Below are positions 1 to 9,146 of a DNA stretch of 25,275 bases, piece after piece. Made by a program: the position numbers and the translations under genes. The notes beneath the pieces are model-generated. The model searched no databases and was not told where the DNA came from. It saw nothing but the letters and a program-made list of their open reading frames with translations. The stretch comes from Larix sibirica. Taxonomy: Eukaryota > Streptophyta > Pinopsida > Pinales > Pinaceae. The stretch lies in assembly GCA_004151065.3 (NCBI GenBank), contig NWUY0300004240.1:6561-31835 (forward strand). The letters are read 5' to 3'. The first letter of the stretch is position 1. Every line of letters begins with the position of its first letter.

Positions 1-140
1 ATTGAGTATGTATTTGCACACAAAAGTTTTTATTTATTATGAATTTTCTTAGTAATGTATGGGGCCGAGTTTACCAAATAAGCCCTGGAATGTCAGTCAT
101 GTTCCCTCTTTGGTTGGGAATGATGGGAGGGGACATGTCA
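1..140 (+). mobile_element. 3' terminus of T-family element (LTR-like end)
   Basis: The stretch ends in GGGGACATGTCA at 129-140. This is close to the reverse complement of the T start at 25201 (TGTAATGTCCCC, 10 of 12 matching). It also aligns end to end, with gaps, to the T terminus at about 10410-10537: both share TTTGCACAC, a following ATGAATTT, and a subterminal CATG(T)TCCC that pairs with the terminal GGGACATG. The TG...CA ends and about 12-bp inverted termini suggest an LTR, but no second LTR is in view. The sequence after it begins GGTAG (141-145), which would be the target duplication if the left end lies outside the window. The 68-codon open frame across it shows no recognisable protein. 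Confidence 0.55.
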
Positions 141-1018
141 GGTAGAGTAGAGTTGGATCACACCGAGAGAAATTGGAGAAGACTGTATCGACGGGGGAAT
201 TTAAAGGCGAGTACTTGGGATCATTTCCAACAAATTCTTGTGTAGTGCCCTTAGTATTAAATCGTGGATGTGCACAATCTGAATCCTAATGGGAAAATAC
301 ATCAATGTTTTGTAATGAAAAGTCTTGATTCGGAAATGCAACATATGATTTATTTTATTATTTATTAGCACAATCATTTAATTTGTGGTCTAAGTGCCAT
401 GAATTGCGAGTTATCTATGCATAAGCTAATAGTTATTACATGTAAACTGAGATATGTAACTAGTTACCACATGTAAACTGACACACATGCACATATAATT
501 TAAAATTTTGAACAACGACAATAAAAGAAATCTTGATAGTATACTTGTCTCATCTTCCCGCATCTAGGAAGATGACCCTTCCTCTTTCTTTTCCACCCCA
601 AATTGTAAAATATAAACACCTATCTGTTAGTGTAATTATATAAATTCATTCCACATTAACAATCAATTAATTTAAAATATAATAAAATGTTAAATATGAT
701 TTATTTATCATGTGAGTTTGATTTATAAATTTACTAAAGATGAAGAAGTTGAACTTTGTGAGATAGCGATTTTTTTGTAAAACAATTTAATAAAAAAATA
801 TGTCTTGAAACATTCATTCTTGAAGACTTATAAATAGGTAGTGATGAATAATATATTATTTTTTCATTTTTTATAATAATACAAAATGTTATAGTTTTGT
901 ATTTAAAAGGTTGAAAGTCTCAAAATAATACATTAACATGTGATTTAATTGTTTAATTAAGAATTTCATTTTTATGCTTATTTATTCAATAATGTTGAGG
1001 GAGGAGGCTAGGTGAGAT
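141..1018. other. AT-rich anonymous spacer
   Basis: There is no open frame of note, no recognised protein remnant and no clear repeat. The stretch is strongly AT-rich with several poly-T and poly-A runs. It may be old, eroded transposon sequence. Nothing more can be supported. Confidence 0.6.
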
Positions 1019-1416
1019 ATGTCTTTTCTAATATCTTCTAATACCCCATCCTCATAATGAGATGGGGTTGGGAGAGATATTAGAGAAAACATTGTTGGAT
1101 GGATAGTGGTAGAAATGGAATTCTAGCTCATTAGAGAAAATATTAGATGTCTCCTCCATGTCTTCTATAATAAATTTCCCCACCCCACCCTCATTATGAG
1201 GGTGGGAGATATTAGAAAAAACATTATATATCTTGTTTACTATCTTTCCCCACCTTCACCCTCTATAATTTTTTCTCTAATATCCCCTACCTTCATATAT
1301 AATTTTTTCCCTAATATCCCCCACACGTTTTCTCTAATATCACACCCCCACATTTTCTCTAATATTTCCCAAGGCTACCACCCTCATTATGGTGGGGGGA
1401 GATATTAGAGAAAGCC
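1019..1416. repeat. Cluster of three hairpin modules (MITE-like)
   Basis: A 14-base motif close to TTTTCTCTAATATC occurs about nine times in both orientations (near 1022, 1074, 1131, 1206, 1271, 1301, 1327, 1352 and 1399). Three GC-richer palindromes lie among them. At 1044-1067, CCCCATC pairs with GATGGGG around TCAT/ATGA. At 1184-1206 there are perfect 11-bp arms (CCCACCCTCAT) around one T. At 1378-1395, CCACC pairs with GGTGG. Each palindrome is flanked by the AT-rich motif on the left and its inverse on the right, so each module could fold into a long stem. The outer ends (about 1022-1035 and 1399-1414) are themselves inverted copies. This suggests a small non-autonomous inverted-repeat element or several stacked copies. 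I see no clear target duplication. The 70-codon frame inside is low complexity and not a gene. Confidence 0.6.
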
Positions 1417-1480
1417 AATCCAACAAGTATAGAATTGTATACATTATATTAACAAAAATGATATCATACCCATTGTGGAT

Positions 1481-2215
1481 TGTTGGTTGTCGGTCCAATC
1501 AAACCCAAGGTTCGGCATAGGTGACCGACAAAACCTTACATGCATTTGAATTTTCAATACTCTGCGAGTAGAGTAAGGTCTCACTCGAGATGCGCATAGG
1601 AAGTTACATAGAAACCTGAATCAGGGATGCGTAGGGAAGGATGGGATATCTTTCTTGACCATTGTTTTCATTAGTTAACCATGTCAATTAACCATTAACA
1701 AGCTAATATGCATCGTTAAAATACTAAGCATTCATCATACATCCCTTCATCAAGAAACTGTGCAAAGTTAATCATGACAAAACTATATTATATTATTGGA
1801 AAAAATTGACTGCAATCCATTACTACAGACTTAGCTCAATAGATTAATAATCCTTCATCAATACATTATAGCATGTCAAAACATCATAGCATGGACAACA
1901 CAAAACTACATCACACGACTCAACCTCAACCAACATTACAAAAACAACTAAACTAAAGTCTCATAACTCTTAGAAATTTTATAAGAACAATAACAACTAC
2001 AACAAAAACCCAATCCCACCCTTTACAAAATAGGCCTTTATATAGAATGAGGTTTCAAAACTGTAAATTGTTGGTGGAACGTAGTTCTAACTTAAATCGG
2101 CGCACAACTCTAACTGAATTTCTTTTGTTGGCGCGTAGATGTAACCAACTGTCTTATGTTGGAACACAACTGCTCTTAACTTAATCAAAACTTGGGAACT
2201 AATATGCCCCCAACA
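1481..2215 (-). mobile_element. Candidate LTR downstream of ORF-F
   Basis: Read on the minus strand, the stretch begins TGTTGG (2210-2215) and ends CCAACA (plus-strand TGTTGG at 1481-1486), a perfect 6-bp inverted terminus of TG...CA type. It contains a good TATA motif (CTATATAAAGGCC on the minus strand, about 2033-2046), as expected for LTR U3/R. It lies about 30 bases beyond the last codon of ORF-F, where the 3' LTR of the element carrying that ORF should be. Against this, no purine tract precedes it; the nearest G-run (TTGGGGG) is inside the start. There is no partner LTR in the window and no verified target duplication. The boundaries are inference. Confidence 0.4.
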
Positions 2216-2244
2216 CTATATCGTGGCTCGTTCTGATCCACTCT

Positions 2245-4867
2245 TCAATCCTTAAAGATCACCTGTTGGACTGAAGGAAACACTGTGGTATTCCATGTAG
2301 TGAAGTTAGATACTTGTATCTCCAACTCCCCTACCGCCTCTATCAGTCGTTCAAAATCAGCGTTGAACTTGCCAGACTCCTCCAATGTCATAGACTAAGG
2401 ATGCGATCGCTTGGATTCTCCAAGTTCAACAAACTTCTTGCAATTTTCACGGACTTCAACTTCTTGGTACTACGCGCTAGCCTTCTCTAAAAGGGCCATG
2501 ATTCGTGCAGTAATTTTTTGTTGCTTGATGTGGTTGGCAGCTATCTGCTTGGTTAGGGATGAGATCTACTTAATTTCCTCCTTACGATCAGGAACATGTA
2601 GATTTGGTCTTCACCTGGTCCTCCAACATTCTGATGCGTTCATCCTTTTGAGTGACCTCTAGCGGCTCCTTTAGGTATCTCCACAAGTTAAAGCTAGTGT
2701 GAACCAACTTCATCATTCTTAGGACCTAGTCCTTGGATTTTTGAAATGTTTCTTCAGCCTATACAATCTTCGTTTTCAACTTGGATTCATCTAGAGTATC
2801 CAATTGTCCTTTTAGAACTTCGTTCTGGGAATGTAGTCTTGTTATCAATGTCTTAATTTCCTCCACGCATTGTTCAATGGGTTCTGGCATGACCAACACT
2901 TGTGCTTCCTCTCGCGTATTCAGATACATGTTTTCTACTACAGTCTCCAAAGATGCGTTCGCAACAGCCTATGTTGCATGCAACTGTTCTAGTCCGTTGT
3001 ATGCTCTATTTGCAATTATCCTGCACCCATTTCCTGTGTCAGCACAAGCATGCAATCCAAAAGCTGCTAAACTGGTACCTACGACAAATTGACCTGAAAG
3101 CTGGTATATCTAGGTGTTATTGACGTAGAAGCTTCTGCTTCATTGATTGTCATCGTGCGAGGGTCTATACACAACATTCTTTGTTCGTCTTTCTCCATGC
3201 TTTGTTGTTGAGTGTTCGATGCAGCTTCGCGTGCAGTGTCTTCGACTTCCATACTAGATCCTCCCTGGCTCAGATTGACCAACTGCAATCTACTTTTAAG
3301 CTTGGTGAGTTGCTTGGATGAATCCACGTGAAGTAATTGATGTGAATCTATGTTCCCTTCAATGGTGCTTATTATTTTTCAGAGTTCCAACTCCTATTTG
3401 GGTTCTCCCTTTTCTTCTCAGTGAAAGGCGATGTTTGTTCTCTCTGCCCCTTTGGCGACGAGGTGCGGTCTAGAATCCCACCTCCTGCTAGTTCTTGCTC
3501 TTCTTGCTGGACTCACTGTTATTGCTCCTCTTTCTCCTCTTGTTCCTCTTCCTCACCAGTTTCCAAGGTCATGATGATATTGTGCCTTTGCTTCTTCTTT
3601 TGGGCTCCACTACTTCCTAGGGTTCCCTCTTGTTCTTTCTTTTTCCTCTTCTATTGCATCCGAGGTGAATCGTGCACCATAGTGCCCTTCTGGTCGGTTT
3701 TATTTTTCTTTTTCTCTCCCTTGGTGGTATCCAACATCTCGACATCCAAGTCTGGTAGAAGCTGGTACTCTAGCGGCTAGTCCTCCATCCCGTCCTTTAT
3801 ATCCTCTTTACTAATACATAAGGACATAATTTTTGTTCCGCCATCCGGTTTCTTGCATAGTGATATAAAGACATTGTGCACATCCACATAAAACATACAA
3901 CAGACTCATACTTGACTATCAACTATGGGGGAACCTGGTATGATTCAACTATATCCTAAATCATTTCTATGTACCAGGTCTGAATTGCTATGGTTTTCAA
4001 GTTTTGCACTTCCCTATTGTTACGAATTTGCTAGACATTGAACTTCGGTGCAAGAAAATCCTCAGACACCTCTGTTTCGAACTACTCCCACTTAGGTGGC
4101 TTCTAGATGATCATTGTACTGATTAGAAAGAACCAACTAAAGTGGAAGTCCTTTCCGAGGTCCCGAACCTCCAGGAAATCCTCTATAAACTCTTGCAACA
4201 TGTACTTAACCCACTTCATCTTGATGCCTTGGGTGCATCGGTCAACGATGAACAACACCCCTACTTGACATTCATCCTTGTGGCATTTGTGCACCACCTT
4301 TCCCGCAAGTATACATGTGGAAAACTAAATGTCATGATCTTTGATGGCGGGGATCATGACCATGCCTCTTGTACCTCTACGTGTACCATAATTCTAGTAG
4401 GCCTCCACTGCTCAGACGTTCCATGCTCTGATTGCTTCCCAGAGGTATTCTTCTTTGTTCGACATGACACTTACTCTACAGATCAGGGTTTCAGTGATTG
4501 CATGAGTATGGTCCAACCACAAGAAACTTCCATGCATCTTGCTCATCAAAAATATTACACACCTTATGATACTTTTTCCACACCCAAAATATGACACTTC
4601 TAACAATGACATGATTCCATAGCATAACAACTTCTTCGCCCATTTTTGCGTGATGAACAACTTTGTACCCTTAGCATCCTAGCGCACCAATGTGTACTTG
4701 GAAAAGCAAAGGTTGAAATCATTTAATGTCACGGTTGACACTTTTCCCAACAATTTCCCTTGGATGTCCACTCTGGTGTCCACTTCTATGGCCAAAATAT
4801 TTGTTGGCTTCACTTCCCTAGCCTTGGTTTGTGCTTTGGGTGCAACATAAGTTGAAATCTTTCCCAA
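2245..4867 (-). pseudogene. ORF-F: broken retroelement-associated ORF, globular N-terminus plus coiled coil
   Basis: I cannot name this family. From 4867 down to about 3780 the minus strand keeps one frame for about 360 codons, broken only by stops, 9 of 11 of which are TAG. This part includes recognisably globular stretches such as KLFITQKWAKKLLCYG, MHGSFLWLD (near 4520) and KMKWVKYMLQEF (near 4200). The frame then shifts into a Lys/Glu-rich linker (about 3770-3420) with basic and acidic runs. Coiled-coil-like segments follow in shifting frames: 3079-3327, 2759-2950 (EEIKTLITRLHSQNEVLKGQ) and 2245-2391 (FERLIEAVGELEIQVSNF). The original length would be about 870 residues. The block around FLWLD...I...E (then a Gly-Leu-Ser-like position) loosely recalls the plant mobile domain, but this is weak. 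A possible LTR lies downstream, so it may be an extra ORF of an LTR element. It is dead as written. Confidence 0.6.
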
Positions 4868-4870
4868 TTT

Positions 4871-5030
4871 TGCAACTTCTCTGTGCTTGTCTCTACAACC
4901 CCTATGTGCTCAGATCTGCAACTTCTCCACTCACTTATCTACTAATTCTTTACTCACTACTCTGCAACTTCTCTTGCATTGCTATGCAACTTCTTCACTC
5001 ATTTCTCTCCAACTCTCTCATGACATATTC
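4871..5030. repeat. Degenerate 23-bp tandem repeat, 7 copies
   Basis: Units start at 4871, 4894, 4917, 4940, 4963 (22 bp), 4985 and 5008. The consensus is close to TGCAACTTCTCCACTCA, followed by about six pyrimidine-rich bases. Four units open with TGCAACTTCT, and the others open with diverged TACAAC, TACTAA or TCCAAC. The period is strict although the units have diverged, which indicates an old minisatellite. Because 23 is not a multiple of 3, it changes frame in every unit and is unlikely to be coding. It separates ORF-F from the 3' end of element A. Confidence 0.75.
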
Positions 5031-5445
5031 TCTCTCTAATATATTCCTTGGAACGAAATTCCATTCCTCTACTAATGCTCCTACATTTATCCTCAACGCG
5101 GCTCTCTGACAATATCTTCTCTCATAACTACCAATATGTACCTTACAATCTGGGGAATCCACCTTTTTGGAATGCAATCCATCCTTGCTATGATGAGGTA
5201 GTACTTGACATGACCGTGCACCACTCCTTTTTAAATGATTAAAACCTTCTTCATGAATGCGGTGAGCCACTCTCATTTCCTCTTTTTCCTTTTTCCATTT
5301 TTTTTTCAAATTTTTAAATTTACGTACCCACTCGACTCATAATTCAACCAAAAATAGAAATAAATGACTCTCTATCCTATCACATCTGACAGTTGTCACG
5401 CATTCTCCCTAACATGAGTGATAGGTTGTTACATTAGCTGTGACA
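5031..5445 (-). mobile_element. Possible start of 3' LTR of element A
   Basis: On the minus strand the sequence after the purine tract begins TGTCACAGC at 5445, a usual TG start for an LTR. It lies about 210 bases past the integrase stop. A weak TATA-like CATTTAAAAAG sits near 5240. A 104-codon minus frame (4995-5309) is Lys/Glu-rich but matches nothing I recognise. I could not locate the CA end; it may lie near or within the 23-bp repeat. The assignment rests on position and the tract alone. Confidence 0.35.
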
Positions 5446-5465
5446 ATCTACCCCCTACTTTGGAG
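5446..5465 (-). other. Polypurine tract of element A
   Basis: The minus strand reads AAAGTAGGGGGTAGAT directly before TGTCACAG. A G-rich purine run next to a TG start and downstream of integrase is the usual plus-strand priming site of a Ty3/gypsy element. Confidence 0.45.
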
Positions 5466-5656
5466 GCGATGTTGATTCCCATCAACTGTACATTCATTTC
5501 AAAAATCTAAACAGACACTTCCTAACTTTCTATGCCAGATTTACCTAGATAGAATGATTTATGAATTGATTGTGACAACTCTACAACTTAAATTCCCTCA
5601 TCATTGACTTTGAATCCTAGACTCTAACCTACTCCAATTGATTTGATGACTCAGAC

Positions 5657-6335
5657 TTACAAAGTTTGTTTCCCTTGCGGGCCATAGTATGGCTTAAGGA
5701 AACTCCCATTGATGAGCCCCTTCATAGGTTGTACTGCCAGGATGGAAAGCTTAGCTGTGCCTGCTTTTGTGATGAACATAATTCGAAATTGACCCAACCA
5801 TATCATCTTGATTTTTTTTGGGTTCTTTAGAAACTTGTTGTCATACATTAGCACTAGTGCGCTAGGTTCTAGGGTATTTCTCTTGATGTTCCTGTCATGC
5901 CAGGCTTTCTGTCTCTTCTTCTCAATGACTTGACTGAGACCTGTAATGAACTGGTATTCCTCTAGTTCCATCAATACTTCCAGTTTGCGTGCAAGCGATT
6001 CATCATATATCATTTTTGTAACTAGAGCTATGCGGAGGATGGGGACCACAAATTCTAGTGGGATCATTGCTTCTTTCCCATAGAACAATCGGAATGGAGT
6101 GTGCTTCATGAGCCTCTTGCACATTATTTTGTATGCCAATAGAATTGTTGGAATGCGTTGATCCTAGTAATCTTGTTGTGAATTGCATACCTTTGTAAGT
6201 GCTTGCTCCAAAATCTTATTGAATGCTTCCATTGTACCATTGGCCTGAGGATGGTATGAGGTACTCTTTTGGTGTTGGATCATGAATTATTTTGTTAACC
6301 CGCGGATGGTGGAATTCATGTAATGGGTTTTGTTT
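5657..6335 (-). pseudogene. Element A: Ty3/gypsy integrase, C-terminal half (broken)
   Basis: One minus-strand frame runs from about 6335 to a stop at 5657 with at least two internal stops. The core end reads [20 protein letters not shown] (about 6205-6264). This is the conserved integrase block holding the catalytic Glu, which is retained. Next come CKRLMKHTPFRLFYGKEAMI, a helical EL/EE segment, KAWHDRNIK (near 5895) and a C-terminal module with WLGQFRI, a diverged GPY/F motif, ending LINGSFLKPYY. One stop lies where the family normally has Trp (QQDY*DQRIP, near 6170). Integrase would insert element cDNA into chromosomal DNA. The N-terminal zinc finger and first two Asp residues are missing because the sequence changes character above about 6335. 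No chromodomain is visible. The identification as Ty3/gypsy integrase is firm; the clade is not. Confidence 0.88.
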
Positions 6336-8242
6336 CCACCTAATACACACCTAGGGTTCATCCTTGGGAGAAATTATAGAGTGGAGATATTTTCACTCAA
6401 CACTCAAATCCTCCGTCTAGGCCAACTCCTAGTGAATCCAAGGGGGGTGGTCCCTAAATAAAAAAGCTAAGGTTGATTACACTACAAAAAGGAAAATTAT
6501 TCTAGGATTTTAATGAGTTAAACACAAGAGAAATAATATAACAACTTACTTCAACACTATGTATATTGAATCATCATCATTTGCATAAAGTAAATACTTG
6601 AAGGAAGATAATAAACAAGGAAAGACTAGTCTCGAAAGCAAATACAAATTGCTCAAAGTAACCGTTTTGAATGTGCTCATGGTATGTTTTATTATTAGTT
6701 GGTGAGTTGTTTAGGAGTGGTTTTGTTTCTTTGTTTGGCCCACTTAGTATTTATCCTCAATGGTGAGTGCAAATAAACTATACCAGGTGTCCAACAGGGT
6801 GAGACATAAAGTCTGCTTAGAGTAGCCCCTTGACTTCGTAGTAAGTCCAGTGCGAACCCCTCACTTTGAAAATAAAGATTTTAGTGGATTATCCTATTAA
6901 AGTATCCACTTGAATCCCCTTTCTGATTGTCCCACCGATCCATCCAAATACCTGTAGTGTTCACAAGAGCATATCAGGGACCGAATCAAAGTATGTTACT
7001 TTAACAAAAGGAAAGATCTAAAATGAAACTACTTTAGTGGTATGTGTGCAAAAGCGATTTAATATACTTTAAGTAAATAAATAACACTAATCTATGGGTT
7101 AGTATCTAAAGAAAAATTAACAAAGAAAAAAAACAAAACCACCAAATGAGACGACACAGATTCCCCCTGGGGGATGGGGTGTGGGTGTTGGGTAGCCCAC
7201 TTTATTTTCTTTTATTATGCTTTTCTTTACAATTGTTTTGGGTGCGTTTAGTCCTTTATAATTCAGGATCCAATAGGCTTATATAGTTTGAAAAATTGAC
7301 TAAAGGTGAAAAGGGAGTTTCTGGTTCTCTGGATGGTTCACGTCCTCGAAATTTGGCTAGAACTTCCGCTTACCTGTTCATCAAAAGTTTAAAAACGACG
7401 AAGAAAATATTGTAAAAAGTGCTCAAAAAACACTTTAGAAGTTTCTTTGAACAACATTAGGAACATCCAAAAAAAAGGCGAAATAAAACTAAGTAAAAAA
7501 ACACAAATTAACTAAGTAAGACAAGCTAGAAAGATTGTGTTCTTAGGTTCTTTACTTTCACTTTTGAGGCAGCAAATAATGGCACTTTAATATTTCCAGA
7601 TACAACTTTAAAACTACAATGTAACTTTATTTTTCAAGCCTTTGGATCTATCTTAAACTTGACTTGCAAAAGAAAGCTACTTTATGCTAGATCTAGATTT
7701 GAAATGAAATATGTTTTACCCACTAGAATCTAAGCACATGAATACAATATTATTATGATTTTCTTTTGAAGAAATATATCTTAGAAAACTAAGAACATTA
7801 ACTAGAAAGATTTTTATTTTGAAGGACGAGACGGGTGAAGAAGAATAAGCCCGTGAACTTGGGATATGGAGGTTTTTGCAATGGTACTCGAAGGGACTAA
7901 GTTCTTCAAAATTTGATTGAATATGAGGAGGATGCTTCCTCCCTCAAACTTTTCGCCAAGCTAGATGACCTGCAACTTACACACACTTGCACAAGAGGGG
8001 TTAATAGCATCAATGTTAACTACACAAGAAACTTAGAAAATATGCATTTAATCCAAAATAACATATCCATCGAAGAGATCTAATGCAACTAAACAATAAG
8101 ATGATAGATAAATCAATCTACTACCTTACCTATTAGGATATAACTCCCCTTCAAAGGCCAATAGTTGACCAAGAAGCAAGAAACAAGCATATAATAAACA
8201 TATATTACCTCATAAGCTTGTTGAACATCAACATCCACACAC
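6336..8242. other. Anonymous stretch, no recognisable gene
   Basis: This is AT-rich sequence without a protein remnant I can recognise in six frames. A short perfect palindrome (CCCCC-T-GGGGG) lies near 7164-7174. Purine-rich runs such as AAAAAAAAGG occur near 7470. It may be the untranslated leader or LTR of a retroelement joined to element A at about 6335, because the integrase similarity stops abruptly there. That is inference only. Confidence 0.45.
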
Positions 8243-8548
8243 ATGAAGAGCCACACCATGATTTCCTATGAAGCCTTTATTCAATTCAAAATAACCCAAG
8301 AACACAAGGGGGGGGGACACACTTCCGAAGAGGAGAGCTTCATGACACTTGGAATAACAGGTTGGGACACTTGTAATGCGTTTGATGACACATATGAAAG
8401 TTTTGGGGAAGTTGGTGACACCTTTCAAGAGGCGTGTAACCAACCCACTCCTAAATTGCCACCTCTCCATCAACAAATGCGCCCCCTTAATGAGATATGC
8501 GCCCTCTTTCATGGGAAGATGCTACTCTATGATTTTCTCATGAGTTAA
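8243..8548 (+). CDS. Unrecognised 101-codon ORF (doubtful)
   Basis: An ATG-started frame of 101 codons is open here, and a frame on the opposite strand is open over almost the same stretch (8228-8512). The predicted peptide is acidic in the middle (TSEEESF) with no membrane segment or motif I know. A run of nine G lies inside it (about 8310-8318), a likely slippage site. In this transposon-rich setting it is probably a chance frame. I list it because it is the longest ATG frame in this 2.8-kb gap. Confidence 0.12.
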   Translation: MKSHTMISYEAFIQFKITQEHKGGGHTSEEESFMTLGITGWDTCNAFDDTYESFGEVGDTFQEACNQPTPKLPPLHQQMRPLNEICALFHGKMLLYDFLMS

Positions 8549-9146
8549 CTCCAACCAATCCCTCCTATTGCTAAAAATTGTCGGACACCTCTCAACATGT
8601 CTTAAACATGATTGAAACATGTCCTAGTCAAGCTTCCTAAACTTATGGGATGTTGACTACCATCATTAGGATAAGTTTAAAAAAAAAATCAATTATAAAG
8701 TTTTCTAGGCACATTTGGGTAAATCATTCATATTGAAAAGTTTATAATGGTGAATTTTTTATTTTTACCAAACATTTCAAAAAATTACCAAAATTAACCA
8801 AACGCAACTTGAATCTTCAAACTCGAATTGCAGGCTCATCTTTGATCGAAATCAACCACTGTCACCACTAGGTATTAAGTTAGTCTGTTTCTCTTCAATT
8901 TCATGCTTCTAATTTGAATTTTTATGTTTTGCGGGTGTACATTTTAGTTTTAAAATTCAGATTTAAGTGTACGTGGGTAGCAGTCGAATGGGATGCGTAC
9001 ATACGTGCATGTATAGACTATTACCCGCATACACCTTTCCCTAAATGTGACTTCTAGTGTTACAAGGAATGCACATCATCAGGTTTGATAAATAAATTCA
9101 AAAATTGGCACTATTTCTTGAAATTTCTCTCATTGAAGGTTTACTC
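8549..9146. other. Anonymous AT-rich leader before ORF-E
   Basis: No coding signal is visible. The stretch contains A-rich and T-rich runs and a small inverted repeat (TACAT...ATGTA) near 9000. By position it could be the 5' untranslated part of the element carrying ORF-E. Confidence 0.4.

Noticed and set aside
1196-1408. A 70-codon plus-strand frame rich in Ser, Pro, Ile and Phe
   Set aside because: It lies wholly inside the hairpin-module repeat and reflects its base composition.
3421-3780. A 119-codon plus-strand frame rich in Ser, Cys and Phe
   Set aside because: It is the antisense of the Lys/Glu-rich linker of ORF-F; the low-complexity purine strand leaves the pyrimidine strand open by chance.
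4142-4594. A 150-codon plus-strand frame
   Set aside because: It is antisense to the best-preserved part of ORF-F; the minus strand has the consistent long frame.
5393-5446. TTGTCAC...GTGACAA, a 54-base inverted pair that could be a tiny transposon
   Set aside because: Only seven bases pair, with no target duplication; the right arm is better explained as the TG start of element A's LTR.
6317-6330. TGTAATGGGTTTTG as a T-element start
   Set aside because: Only the first seven bases match the T start, and integrase A similarity continues across this point.
8310-8318. Run of nine G as a polypurine tract
   Set aside because: It is not followed by a TG start or by any LTR-like signal, and no element body ends there.
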